Of a stretch of DNA of 64,000 bases, positions 1-11,741 are shown piece by piece (positions within the stretch are counted from its first letter, which is position 1; each line of letters opens with the position of its first letter). The position numbers and the translations under genes were made by a program. This DNA comes from Allium sativum. Lineage: Eukaryota; Streptophyta; Magnoliopsida; Asparagales; Amaryllidaceae. Under the pieces are notes generated by a model. The model saw only the letters and a list, made by a program, of their open reading frames with translations. It made no database searches and had not been told where the DNA came from. Location: NCBI GenBank assembly GCA_030737875.1, contig CM060922.1, forward strand, positions 303,853,456 to 303,917,455, in the 5' to 3' direction.

Positions 1-189
1 GTAAACGCGCACGAACAAGCGTTTATAGAATGTGCATGTAAATTTTTTTATGCGCATTTCATAGATGCTTACGAACAATTTTATTATGCGCATTTCATAA
101 ACGTACATGAAGAACTTGATAGTATGTAAGTGGCATCCTAACATAAAAAACAACACTGGTGCAAAGAAAACACCACTGGTGCAAAGAAA

Positions 190-310
190 CTCTGGACGTC
201 TACGATACACAAGAATCAAAGGGACAATGGATCGACCGAGCACCAACCGACAAGACAGGTGCAACAAATGTGGCGTTTTAGGATACAAGAGAAGATCTTG
301 TATTCGATGA
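190..310 (+). pseudogene. C-terminal end of a MULE-like transposase (degenerate CCHC knuckle)
   Basis: The frame ends in CNKCGVLGYKRRSC followed by Ile-Arg and a stop. This is a C-x2-C-x4-(H)-x4-C knuckle in which the His is replaced by Tyr. A basic stretch followed by a terminal CCHC knuckle is typical of the C-terminus of Mutator-like (MuDR) transposases. The upstream part is non-coding here or outside the window. The inverted copy at 16985-17165 keeps the His but has lost the last Cys. It points toward the PMD pseudogene on the opposite strand (convergent). Assignment rests on this short motif only. Confidence 0.45.
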
Positions 311-539
311 AATTGTTGCAATAGATTTGTGTGGTTATTTAATGAGCTTGGTTGATATAATCGATGTATATGAGTTTGAATTATGTAATGAATTTTATCT
401 AATGATTTTGGTTATGCATATGAATTATCTAATGATTTTATCATATTTGTACGTGTTAATGTTGGATGATTGGGAGAAAGCCGCTTGCCCTTTTTCCAAA
501 GGTGGAAAATGACAATGAGCATTCATAAAGTGCTCATGA

Positions 540-680
540 ATATTTCCCTTAATGCGTATTCATTTATGCACATGAACATTTTTATTCATGCGCATTCCAT
601 AGACACATGGAAAAATTTGTTCATGCACATTATTGGAACGTGCACGGTCATTTTCCAACATTCGAAAACCAATTAGCTGC
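540..680. repeat. GCGCAT palindromic repeat cluster
   Basis: Short units of the form TTCATGCGCATT...GGAATGCGCATGAA, diverged, in alternating orientation. Equivalent clusters lie at 1-110, 4660-4790, 7115-7250, 16640-16780 and 17160-17290, at mirrored positions in the palindrome. Confidence 0.7.
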
Positions 681-1299
681 TTTCTCCGCCATATCCAATA
701 TCAACAAATTACAACCAATTTAAACACAATCCAGGTATTCAAATATGATTCTACACAGAACAAAAAGAATAATTTTTTTACATTTCAAACATAAATGAAT
801 ACATTATAGTTATTCTTACATTCCAAACAAACATGATCAAAGATCATGAGCATTTTCAAGTTCATTATATAAGTTATTTAAACGTTTCATACAACCAAAG
901 CATTAATTCAACCTCAAAATTATTGAATACTCCCTTGTTATATTTAAGTCTTCGAAGTGCTAATGAAGTATCTATCTTAATCTTTTTCCTCTCCTATCAT
1001 GCCTTTCCTTTATGGGTGGAGATTGAGATGATGCAAGAGGTTCTTGAGCTTTCGGTGGTGGTTGCGAATTGCAATGGTCCTTACACAAATTTCTCTTGTA
1101 TTGCTCTCGCTTAGCCTTCTCCGTATCAAAAAGTTTGTGTAACATCTTTCCATTGCGACCAATTATGTTCTATATACACGGTGGGAGGTCCATACAAGCT
1201 GGTAGGATATATGCTAGCTTCCCATTGTTCCAGTTGTCCCACTGTTCTTGAACATTGTCTTCTTTGACATTGCCTTCAACTTATTGTTCAACATTGTGT

Positions 1300-2938
1300 A
1301 CCCATCGGGGACTACTAGGAGTTTCTTGAGGTCCAGGCAGGTTTGCAGCAACAAGAGGAGGTGGAGGAGGATGAGGGGTGGGGTAGACGCAACTTGTTTC
1401 GACCTAAAATTGCATCCTGTAAATTTTTTAGTCCAACGGGTTTTATTTTCATCTGGTCGGGCTTAAAACGACTTTGCTCGTTTTCCCCTGTCATCTCGAT
1501 AGCAATGTAAATCTTGTTATCTACATCACGTTCCAATGGTGCTCGAGGAATGTAAGGAGCTAGATGTCTAGAAGATTGTTTCAATATGAAACGATGAGTT
1601 ATTCGCCAATATTTGTACTCGTACTCGGCCAACGTAACAGGAGGCGTTTGCTTAACAATCATGTTCTGGAGTCTATTATTCGACAAATATATGGTTTCAT
1701 TAATGAACCCCCCCCTCTTTATGGTTTTCGGTAATTGGAACAATCAGATCGGGATATATTGAAAATTATAGCAAAATTGTTTCATTGCCTGATCATGATA
1801 ACAATTCTCAAAACCCAAAAAACAAATCAGACGAGTCTTACTTATTAAATATCTATGTTAATCCATTAGATAGCCTGTTGTTTCAAGAGCTAAGCCATAC
1901 ATATCTCAAGCAACACTCTTAGATGGAAGTTAGTTCAATTCATTGCGATAAAGTAGGATATTTTTAGGAGTCTGCCCAATGTTTTGCCACGTTCCATATA
2001 AAAGTAAATTAACAAAATGCTAAATATAACTAATTTTTAGAATGATTATACCTATAATTATACACACTTAATTGCAACCATATGGAAGATTATGATCTAA
2101 ATTATCCGGACTGCTACATTAAGTCGACCAATTGCCAAATTGGTACACGACCATAACTAAAATTAGATGGAATTGGATAAAGAAATAATGCGATAGTGAT
2201 GTAGAATTGTAAAAAACTATTGACAATGATATACCCGCAACACATGTGAACAACTACATAATTGGACTTCTGCAATGCAATAACCAACAATTTGCTGTAC
2301 AAATTAGAGAGCACTGCACTCAGTGTTATTAAAAGCGCGCATATGCGCACGCATAAGCGCAACGCGCAACGATGCGCACTTGAAGCGCATCGCTTAAGCT
2401 ATGCGATGCGACTTGAACTATGCGCGCGCTTTTCTCGCTTATGCACTATGCGCAACGCGCAATAATGCGCAAAATATGCGCGCTCAATTGAAGATGTGTG
2501 AAAATATGGGGAAAAAAGAAGAATAAATGTAATTGACAAGCTTTAGTCGGGTTTGATTGTCTAAATTAATTATGTTTTCACTAATTATGACTAACTCATA
2601 CCCGTTTCAATTATCGGTCGCTTCAAACGAGATCATCTTCTTACAACGGCTTCAACTCGTACAGCGACCAAATAAACTTCTCTTCTTCTTTAATCTTTCT
2701 TTTCTTTTTGATATATTTCATCTGTAACTTCTATCTTCTTCTGTTTTCTGTTTTATTCTTTTAATTTGTTTGCTATGTGCTTATCAATTAGTCTTAGTGG
2801 ATCTCTTCAGTACTTAAATGTGTTCTTTAGTGGCGTATGTAGTCTGTTATGTCCTTATCAATCTGTCTCATTGAGTTTCTTCAGTATTGACATGAGTTCT
2901 TTAGTACTGTATGTATATGTTTGTATTCATAATATATG

Positions 2939-2980
<42 letters not shown>

Positions 2981-4290
2981 TGTGTGTGTGTGTGTTTATA
3001 TATCTATTACATGTGCACATATATACAAGTTATATTTGGTACTTCATTTTTTTTAATGGGGTTCTTCATTGCTACTAATTTATCTTGTGTGTATACTCTA
3101 TACACATGTATATACAAGTTATGTACAAGTTTTCTTTCTGTCTATGTAAGGACATAACTATTGGTTTTTCAACATAACTCCTCGAGTTTCTTCAATTTTG
3201 TTCGTTTGTATTAAATTAGTTTGTATAAACATAACAACGTAATGCATTTCCTTCTAAATATCACATCTTATGCTCTTTAATGTTTACAGTCTTTTTTTTT
3301 TGTTGCGTAGTGAAAATTTGATTTGCATATGAATGTGTTATTTTCTGTTAGTTCATAATGTTTATATGAATTTGTTATGTTCTATTAGTTCGTAATGTTT
3401 ACATTGTTTACATGTGCAATGTGTGTGTATCTAAATTTTGTATATTATGCGCTTTGCTTTAATGAAGCGCGCGCTTCGCGTTTGCGCGTTGCGCTTATGC
3501 TTCAAAGGGACTTGGCGCTTCGGTGCGCGTTTCGCGTTTAATAACACTGACTGCACTACTTCATACATGATAACGAAATTGTTAAGAATCTCTTAAAAAA
3601 GACAAATACTTCAGAAAACATCATCCTTTCGAATGAGTGACAAAAAGTCGATAGTTTAAGACGTATTAAATTACAGCATGAGATCATTGTTGTATCTTGA
3701 CGTCTGTTGCCTCAACAAGAAGAGGCTCTCTAAAAACATTCCTAAACCATCTTATTTTAATTTCAGTCTTTGATACAAATTGATTTTCAGGAGGTACTAA
3801 CCTAACAACTCAACTGGCTTGAGAATCATAGAAAATAATAGGATGACCACTAGCATCAATACCAATTAATTTCTCAACATCAAACAAAGCAATAGTCACT
3901 CTAACTCTTAAATGAAATGTATTTGTTTTTCGGTCTCCACCTATCACACAATGCGATGATAAGTCTGTGATCCAACCTAAGATAATATATCTGCAATACT
4001 TTCTAAATACCACCCTTCTAAGATGATCTTCTAGTCCATGATCTTTACATTGTATGAATTTTAACTTAGAATGATCAAGAGCTTGAACTTTTGAATTAAA
4101 TGTCAATATATGACAAATTATTTAAATCTTATTGACATTATCAATATGATAACGACCTTACACTAAAAATATACCTCTGCAAACGTTTGATTGTTGCTAT
4201 AGTACTCCGTTTGACGATGGAGAACACTTGGATCAACCGGTTTAGGCTTTAAATCTACTCCTTAAGAATTCTATACAATGTTATACCACA
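1300..4290 (-). pseudogene. Plant mobile domain (PMD) protein pseudogene, left-arm copy
   Basis: Reverse-strand pieces follow the PMD order known from MAIN/MAIL1-like genes and transposon-encoded relatives. The N-terminal block is KPVDPSVLHRQTEYYSN (about 4240-4190), followed by a plausible intron donor AG|GTATA. Next is GWITDLSSHCVIGG, then KTNTFHLRVRVTIALFD and KLIGID (ORF 3810-4106). The C-terminal block is EYEYKYWRITHRFI (ORF 1315-1743). A hAT element (2321-3549) splits the middle, and several stops and frameshifts are present. PMD proteins are nuclear and linked to silencing, and many copies travel inside transposons. The DNA copy here is non-functional. Confidence 0.7.
2321..3549. mobile_element. 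hAT-superfamily non-autonomous element in the left palindrome arm
   Basis: Flanked by an 8-bp TSD, ACTGCACT (2313-2320 and 3550-3557). Termini are inverted: CAGTGTTATTAAA at the left and its complement at the right. Sub-terminal DNA is strikingly GC-rich and inverted, with a perfect 19-bp match between 2351-2369 and the complement of 3482-3500. The inside has TG/TA microsatellite (about 2937-3001) and no transposase. An 8-bp TSD with CAGTG termini is diagnostic of hAT. Confidence 0.88.
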
Positions 4291-4659
4291 AAAAACCATT
4301 GTGAACCCCAAGGTATTATTTCAAAATAATTAAATCCATTTCGTTATTTGATACATACTTATAACTTGGACAAGTGAAATGATTAGAATACATCTACAAA
4401 GAATCTTTGAAATCCATAAAATTATTAATTGCAAAGCCTAATTTAAATATAGGATTTTTTTTATCTCTTCTAAGATGTTGGATCTTCTTCCATTTCCTAA
4501 GGTTTTGAAAGATGAAAATTAGGTAATTTGATGTTTGGAATGAGATTTATGAGCGATATTTGAATTTTGGAGTTAGGGATTTTTAAATAGAATGAAATAA
4601 AGAGTGAAATGGAAGAGAAGAGGAGGGGTTGTCCCGATGAAACCCGAATAACTTTTTGT

Positions 4660-4890
4660 GCATTTCATAAATGCGCATGAACAAAAATTGTTCATGCGTG
4701 TTTTTGGAATGCGCATAATTTTTTTAATGTGCATTCCGTGAACACACGTGAATAATTTTGTTCATGCGTGATTACAAAATGCGCATACGTACTTGTTACA
4801 AAACCAAAACAAACCTAGTTTCATAATAAGGTGAAATAAATCTATTTTTCATATAAACTATTTTCAGGAGTCTTACAAAAATTTGTACTA
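4660..4890. repeat. GCGCAT cluster plus conserved flank block
   Basis: The GCGCAT palindromic units are followed by a block beginning ACGTACTTGTTACAAAACC. This block recurs inverted around 7020-7115 and in direct orientation at about 17285-17390. The direct copy lies outside the expected mirror position, so this block exists at least three times. Confidence 0.65.
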
Positions 4891-4974
4891 TTCTATATTA
4901 GGATGACAAAAATCATATTATCGACATTGAATATAACATTTCATATGAAAAATCTATATGGAATACTTATGACA

Positions 4975-5592
4975 GTTTGTTGTGATAAGAAATTTCTTTG
5001 GAAGCAGTACAAAAAATTGGCATTATTAGTTCATCCAGATAAAAATATTTTCCTTGATCTGAGATAACATTTAAATCTTTTCTTATTTCTTAATGCATAT
5101 CAGTATTTGACTGACCAAGAAAAAAAAAAAACTTATGACAAGATCTAGAAAATACATTGGAATAATATCGATGAAAATGATGACACGTTTCAAAAAATGA
5201 TGGTGAAGGGTATGTTGGGCCATACTAGGCCATATAGTATAGTCGATTGTGGGGATGTTGGACCATATAATGTAGGTAATTGTTGTGATGGTGATGATGT
5301 TGGTGATCATGGGAATGCTAGTGCAGTTGATTGTGGTAATGGTGAGCCGAATGGTGGTGACGGTGATGTTGGTGTTGAAAAATCAAATGTTAGAGATCGT
5401 GTTGAAGAACCAAATGTTGGTGGTACCACAGCATGTGATGAAACACCAAATATTGATAGTAAGAAAGAACCAAGGAGATTTAAAAGGAAAAGAAAGAACA
5501 ACGATGTTAATATTGAGAGTAAAGATGATAACGCAAGGTACTATGAAGGTGCAGTGAAGGTACCTTTATTTAAATTGTATATTTATCAATAA
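4975..5592 (+). pseudogene. J-domain (DnaJ-like) fragment with Gly/Asp-rich tail, left arm
   Basis: Translation gives WKQYKKLALLVHPDKN, the helix II-HPD-loop of a J-domain (HPD codons at 5032-5040). After a stop comes AYQYLTDQEKKKTYDKI, matching the J-domain helix IV region. An open stretch 5197-5592 then encodes a tail with repeated V/I-DCGD and DG motifs and a basic KRKRKN segment. J-domains stimulate Hsp70 ATPase, but this copy is broken. Its presence inside a transposon-like palindrome suggests capture of a host gene fragment. Confidence 0.7.
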
Positions 5593-5715
5593 TGACAAAA
5601 TCTAATTTACTTTCGGTTAACTTTTATTTTCATCTATAAAATTCGTTAACTTATCCACTTTCTAAGTTAATCCTCCAAATTATTTGTAACCTAATCCACA
5701 GTGGATTAAGTTATA

Positions 5716-6214
5716 GATTCAAAGAGATTTTGATAGGTATTCTCAATCATTTGACAAAAGGCTCAAGGCGAGTACAACCTCTGAATAACTCAGTAGAAGT
5801 CTCTTGCCAAAACAAGAGGTAGCTGATTGTCTAGGTTTTTTCAATACCAAGGCATTGGGGAATACACTCCAGTTGTATACGGTAACCCCAAAGGGCCCTC
5901 AATCTGGTTATCTTTGCACTTGTTGAGATACGAAACCATAAACGAAAAAGAGTGGTTGACCGAGCTGTATATGCCACCTGCATCATTGTCGACAACGAGA
6001 AATGTTAAGAATAATGAGGGATCCCCATCAGTGGCGAAAGGAAAGTGCTTGCGTTCGGTGGGAAGCCCCGTTCTTTAACCATCAAATTGGTCATAGTCTA
6101 CCAAGAAGGCAGCTTGACCTAAGCATTTTCTACCATAGTGTTTCATGTCATTTTTGTTGTTTTGGCTGTTCTTCAAACGTATTGGAAAAGACATCCACTT
6201 ACATCAGATTTAGA
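5716..6214 (+). other. Palindrome spacer with an unrecognised open stretch
   Basis: Single-copy DNA between the arms. One frame (about 5827-6078) is open for about 80 codons but starts at a non-ATG codon. Part of it reads EKEWLTELYMPPASLS. I do not recognise it. It might be part of a captured gene or chance. Confidence 0.3.
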
Positions 6215-6362
6215 CTTTAACCTATACCTTAATCCACCATGGATTAATTTTTAAATAATCGAGGGTATTAACTTAGAAAATGGATATGTCAATAAATTTG
6301 GTGGATGAAAATAAAAAATTACGAAAGTAAATTAGATTTGGTCATTACCGACAAGGATAAAA

Positions 6363-6945
6363 TTAAAGAGGTAGTTTCACTACACTTTCATGACATCTTG
6401 CATCATCATCATTACTCTTAATATTAACATCATCATTCTTCCTTTTCTCTTTTAGATCTACAACACCATCAACATCACCGTCTCCAACATTTGGTTTATT
6501 CATCACAATCATCACCATAAGGCTCACCATCTTCAACATCATCACCCCAATTAACTGCGCCAACATGTCCATGATCACCACAATCAACTGCACCGACATG
6601 TCCATGATCACCACCGTCATCATAATTACCTGTACTATATGGCTCAACACCATCACCACAATCAATTGTACTAGATGGCATAACACCGTCAACAGCATAC
6701 CCATCACCATCATTTATTTCTAGAACAGTGTCATCATTTTCATCCATATTATTCTAGTGTATTTCAGATCTTTTCATAAGTTTTTTTTTTTCCTTGGTCA
6801 GTCAAATACTATATGCATTAACAACGGTTTAATTGCTATTTCAGAATCATAGAAACTATTTTTATCTGGATGAACTAACAATGCCAACTTTTGCACTGCT
6901 TCTAAAGAAACTTATTATCAAAAACGATCATGAGATTTCCATATA
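6363..6945 (-). pseudogene. J-domain fragment with Gly/Asp-rich tail, right arm
   Basis: Inverted copy of 4975-5592. The HPD-coding bases lie at 6864-6872 but the frame around them is shifted and stopped. The tail (ORF 6496-6747) keeps the repeated DCGD-type motifs (SSTIDCGDGVEPYSTG, HVGAVDCGDHGHVGAV). The decay pattern differs from the left copy. Confidence 0.65.
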
Positions 6946-7563
6946 AATTTTTATATGGTATCTTCAATGTCGGTAGTATTATTTTCAGCATTCCAATATA
7001 AAGCAAGACAAATTTTTGAAATAGGCTCTTGAAAATAGCTTATATGAAAGTTAGGCTTATTTCACAACTTATTATTAAGTCAAGTTTGTTTTGGTTTTCT
7101 AGCAAGTATGTATGCGCATTTCTTAAATGTGCATGAACAAAATTATTCATGTGCATTTACGGAATATGCATGTAATTTTATTTATTTCTTATGCGCATTC
7201 CAGAAACGTGCATGAACAATTTTGTTCATGCATTTATGAAATGCGTAAGAAGTTATTTGGGTTTTATCTAGACAACACATCATTTCTCTTCTATTTCACT
7301 CTCCATTTCATTCTATCTTAAAATCCAACTCTAAAACCCGAATCTCACTCATAAATCTCATTCCAAACATCAAAATATCTAATTTTCATCTTCAAAATCT
7401 TAGGAAATGGAAGAAAGCTTGGGCATCTTTTCAAAAAGTGGTAAAAATAATAAATTTAAATTAGGTTTTGCAACTAGAGTTTTATAGATGTTATTCTAAT
7501 CATTTCACTTGTTAATGTTATAAGTATGATTCAAATATCGATATTGATTTTAGTTATTTTGAT

Positions 7564-8302
7564 CATGGTTCGAGGTTTCGTTCGAAACCGTGAGATCTCG
7601 GACATTTCGTTTCGGTTTCGATCTACGTCGGTACGAGATTAAGAGGGAATTCCGGTTTCGGTTGAACAACAACATAATAAAAGGAAGCGGAAATATTAGA
7701 GGAATTAACATACCCGAATCAAACGAAAAACCCTAATCCAACTTTAAATCGAGTAGGAAACCGTAAGATCCATCAATTGAGCCGTCTTATTCGATTTTTG
7801 TGCTCAATCTAAGCAAAGTTGAGCAGAGTATAATTCGAGCATAGCAGGCTTCCATCTTGTGTTCGAATCGAACAGTTCGAACATCGTTGAAAGCGGCGAA
7901 GTTTTTTTCTTTCCTCTTATCCCGCTTCGTATTTTCGTTCCTTATTTTTTTTCCCTGTTCCGTTTCGTGCTTGCGTGAATATTAATGTTTTAATATTGGT
8001 CTGGGCTTGAGTTTGCATGGGCTTTGGGTCTTTTTTATAGTTATTCCGTCTTCAAAAAATAAAAGATTAGAAAAAAGGCTTTTGTCATACAAAGTTGTAT
8101 TTGATAACATATCATACTTACAGATGTCTTATACTTGTATCTAAAAATGATGAAGCTTTTGTAGACTATATTTCTATGTGGATTGCAACATTTACCATTA
8201 GTTTTTTCATAAAAAATATGGAAGTTTGATTTTTGAACCGAAACCATTCGAAACTAGTAAATTTTCAAATGACCGAAACCAAAACCGAGTTTTCAAACCT
8301 TG
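7564..8302. mobile_element. hAT-like MITE in the right palindrome arm
   Basis: Flanked by near-identical 8-bp repeats ATTTTGAT (7556-7563) and ATTATGAT (8303-8310). Ends CATGGTTCGA and, as complement, CAAGGTTTGA are related inverted termini. It interrupts sequence that is continuous in the left arm, which confirms an insertion after the palindrome formed. No coding capacity. Confidence 0.75.
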
Positions 8303-8329
8303 ATTATGATATAATACATAAGGTTCGCT

Positions 8330-8686
8330 GTGGTTTTTTTTGTGGTATAACATTATTAAATTCTTTAGGATTAGAATTAGAGCTTAGGCCAGTTTATCCA
8401 GGTGTTATCTATCGGCAAGCGGGGAATCATAGCAACATTCAAAACGCTTATAGAGGTATATTTTTCACTTGTGTAAGGCCTATTGTATTAATAATGTTAC
8501 TAAGATTTTAAGTAATTTTGTGTCATATATTGGCATTTGATTGAATATGGAGCTTCAAAAGTTCAAACTATTGATCATTCTTACAAGCTAAAACTCATAT
8601 AGTATAAAGGCCCTCAACAAAAAGAATATTTTAAAACGACTTGTATTTGGAATGTATTGCAGACATATTATCTTAGGTTGGATCAT
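8330..8686 (+). pseudogene. PMD pseudogene, right-arm copy, 5' part
   Basis: Carries the N-terminal PMD block as RPVYPGVIYRQAGNHSN (within 8385-8440), equivalent to the left-arm block with PSVLHRQ. It continues to a degraded form of the block ending in ...LGWI. It is cut at 8686 by the LTR retrotransposon, and the remainder continues at 14584. Confidence 0.65.
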
Positions 8687-9860
8687 TGTTGAAATGAGAA
8701 ATTGGTTACTTAACACGCCAAACCCAAGTTGTATGAGTTACGTAGTAAATCCAATCACAGAGTATTGAAAATAAATGACATTGAGATTTGTAGTGGTTCG
8801 GCAAGTTGTTCCTACGCTCACTCCAAGGTAACTTGTATATTATGATATATAATCACAAGTACAATCCAAGACCAATCCTTTTGTTTACAAAGTTACGTAA
8901 GTACAACATCAAAGTCCTTGCTCAAAGCTAGTCCATTCTCATTTTGATAGTCCAAATGTCTAAAAGGAAGAAGTTATGCCCAAGAGTATGCAAATAGCAA
9001 GCTAAGTGTCCAAAAGTGTGCTTCATGTCCAGGAGAGTCCAAGAGTTCAATCCAAATGGCAAATAGTAGTTCACAAGTTCAAAGAAGTTTCTAAAATCCA
9101 AGAAGCTATGTAGGAAACCATTAAAAAGCTCGAAGTCCAAAAATCCCGTATCTAAAAAATAGCAACCAAGAGATCCCGAAATGAACCAAGATATGAGGTA
9201 TTTATAGGCATAGGGATACGGGTATTCGTATTTCCTATTTTCGTATCTCGAGATCGGTACCGATTCGGGGATTGGTACGGAACCCAAGACTTAACCAAAC
9301 TCCTACTTTGTTTCGAAACATCGGATCGGTCCCGAACCTACGACTTAACCAATTACTGAATTCGTATGCCTCACTTCGTCTTCGTATCGGGGATACGAAA
9401 TGCACAAAACTGATGTCAGAGAGTTGAAGTAGCATCAATCACTTAAACTTAGGGAAACATTAAGCCTGCTTCCCTTCGTATCTAGGAATACGAATTCCAG
9501 AAGTCGAAAAGTCATCGCCTTCACGGGATATGAAATCTCGATGCACCATGGAAATACCGATCCTGGGATCCGAAGTATGAATATCGATCTCGGGATCGAA
9601 AGTACAACTGTACAAATATCGATCCTAGGACACTTAGCTAAGTTCTGCCACTTCCTGAACTTTCGCGAGTTGTACCGATCTAGACGTGTATCTGGAAGTT
9701 GTCCCGATTCCGAAACACTTAACCAAACTTCTAAGTTTTTGGCAACTACGGGACTTCGACCAAATCGCTCCAAACTTTCTTGAGTTCGTACTCGAGTACC
9801 GAGCACTCCGATGGCCATAAATCCGACGTGTGACTGCCTTGTAAGAAAGGCGGTTCTACA
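8687..9860 (-). repeat. 3' LTR of the gag-only retrotransposon
   Basis: Begins TGTTG and ends TACA on the plus strand (TG...CA termini), followed inward by a purine-rich AGGAGGCAAC on the minus strand that could be the PPT. About 0.1 kb longer than the partner LTR because of small indels. Confidence 0.72.
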
Positions 9861-10264
9861 GTTGCCTCCTAAAACATGTCTTTTCTGTTGAAGACGTGTT
9901 TTGTACAATCCAGAAATCCAGAAATCGCGAGTCGAGCGATGTCCGAGTAGAAGTCCAATAGCCAAAAACAAGTAGCCACGGTCGTGCCGGATCGTATTAA
10001 TAGAATAGCAAAAATCCAGAAGGTCGCGATCGGGTCGAATCGCGTTAAATGGAAAATCAGAAAATCGAAAATCGAAGAAATCCATGGATCACTCCGGATC
10101 ATATTATAAGAGATAGTCAGAATCAGAGCATTCGAAATCCATAAAACCGGAATAACAATACACAGGAAACCGAGGAAACCCGAAATCCAGAAAACCAGAA
10201 TAACCAATAACTAGATAACCAGAAAAATTCGAAATTCAGAATAACATGAGGCGGTAGTTCATAC

Positions 10265-10480
10265 CTGCAAAAATCAAATGAATTGTCCTGCCAAGTTCTG
10301 ACAAAACAATCCAAGCCATGAGTGAATGATCTTGCCAAGTCCTGACATTCTGACCATACCATCTGAGATTAATCTGAAAAGTGATGAGTTGCCTGCCAAG
10401 TCTTGACATAACAACCCAGAACTAAATGGGCAAAGTCCGTACCCGCCACTAGACAAGGCGACCTTGCCAAGTCCTGATAA
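10265..10480. repeat. CCTGCCAAGTCCTGAC tandem repeat
   Basis: Four diverged units around a CTTGCCAAGTCCTGACA core, spaced about 55-75 bp, inside the non-coding part of the gag-only retrotransposon. Confidence 0.6.
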
Positions 10481-10689
10481 GACAACCTATCCCTTCCTAA
10501 GTAAAGTCCTTACTTAGGGATCAGATTTTTGTACTTAGTGAGCAAAGTCCATACTTCACTAAGTTCTTAAAGTTCGCAGTTCCAATTCCGCATTCCAAAC
10601 TTTGCAAGTGAAGTCCTTACGAGTGAAGTATTTTTTATTAAAGTTTTTAAAGGTTTAGAGTTCTTAATAAAGCCAAAAGAAACCTTAAC

Positions 10690-11610
10690 TTTTTATTGTC
10701 GGGCAGAGAGCACGCCTAGTTGCTAAGGCCCAATCCTGTACGTCGGTGAGCTAAGTCGACTTAGCAGTTTTTGTTTTCAAGTTTATTAAATTCTGTTAAG
10801 TATGAAAGGGATGACTTATCGTCGAGCAAAGAGCATGCATAGGGATTAAGTCTAATCCTGTACATCGGTAGGCCGACTTAGCCATCCTAAGTCAGATAAT
10901 CAGAAATGAGTGCAGAAGATTGGACGGTTTCTCGTCCACAAAGAGCATGCCTAGGGATTAAATCATAATCCCGTACATGGGTAGACAAACTTAACCCTTC
11001 AAAGTCCTAAGAGCAGGCAAACCAATGAGGTTGATGAATTATGAGGTTGATGGTTTATAGTCGGGTACATAACACGTCTAGAGATTAAGGGGGCGTTCGC
11101 GGAGGATAAATGCCCCGTTACAATTTTCGATGCGTCCGATGCATCGAAAATTGAAACAGGGCATTTTTGCCTGTTTCGCCAACGTAAGGAATTGGTGCAT
11201 TTAGATTAATTAATTAAGTTAATTAATAAATTTTGATTTTTATAAGTTTCAAAAATTAATAACTCGTGCTATTGAGATCGGTTTGAGATGCGGTTTTTTT
11301 TGTTGCGATCGTATCGAAGTGCTTTACGTAATGAAATTGGTTTGAACCGAATTAGAGTAATTTATAAATTTTCAATTTATGTGTAAATTATTGATACGTA
11401 TTATTTATTAAAAACAAATAATAAATTAAAAACCACAAATTAAACTGATCCGCTTGAACCCGCAAATGCATTCTCTGCTAACTAATACCCTGTTAAAATT
11501 CCCCGTTGAAATACCCCGCTTTTGGTTCACTTAAACACACCCTAAGTCATAATCTCGTACATGGGTAGGCCGACTCAATACCATTTAAGCCAGAATATAA
11601 GAGAGATTAC
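10690..11610. repeat. Four-unit tandem repeat of about 120 bp
   Basis: Units share GTCG(G/A)GCA.AGAGCA, CTAGGGATTAA and ATCCTGTACATCGG. The fourth unit is split by the PIF MITE. It lies where pol would be in an autonomous element. Confidence 0.6.
11089..11542. mobile_element. PIF/Harbinger (Tourist-like) MITE
   Basis: TSD TAA on both sides (11086-11088 and 11543-11545). The left end GGGGGCGTTCGCGG resembles the complement of the right end (GGGTGTGTTTAAG...). The interrupted sequence is restored when the MITE is removed, as judged from neighbouring repeat units in the same retrotransposon. It contains a near-perfect hairpin at 11108-11166. Confidence 0.78.
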
Positions 11611-11741
11611 ATTCAAAAGGCCGAAGTCCATACAACCAGAGCCCGAAGGCCAGAAGCCAAAATCCTAATAGCCAAGTAATCAGAATCCAAAAGACAGAAA
11701 ACCAAAACGCCAAAAATCTGAAAGATGGAAAAGCCAAAGAA

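Larger units (their letters stand above)
1..5715. repeat. Left arm of a large imperfect palindrome
   Basis: Reads as the diverged reverse complement of 6215-17290. Matching landmarks in mirrored order are the CCHC end (213-310 with 16985-17165), the PMD pseudogene, the GCGCAT clusters and the J-domain fragment (HPD codons at 5032-5040 with 6864-6872). Removing the hAT insertion and its TSD leaves about 4.48 kb, against about 4.43 kb for the cleaned right arm. The arm runs off the left window edge. The two arms have different stops and different insertions, so the duplication is old and both decayed independently. Confidence 0.85.

Noticed and set aside
5285..5557. Methionine/valine-rich frame over the J-domain tail
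   Set aside because: An alternate frame of the GATGGTGATGG-type repeats. The Gly/Asp frame is the one shared with the other arm as a continuation of the J-domain.
9435..10085. 216-codon open frame on the minus strand
   Set aside because: Overlaps the 3' LTR and adjacent repeats of the gag-only retrotransposon. Low-complexity composition and no recognisable domain.
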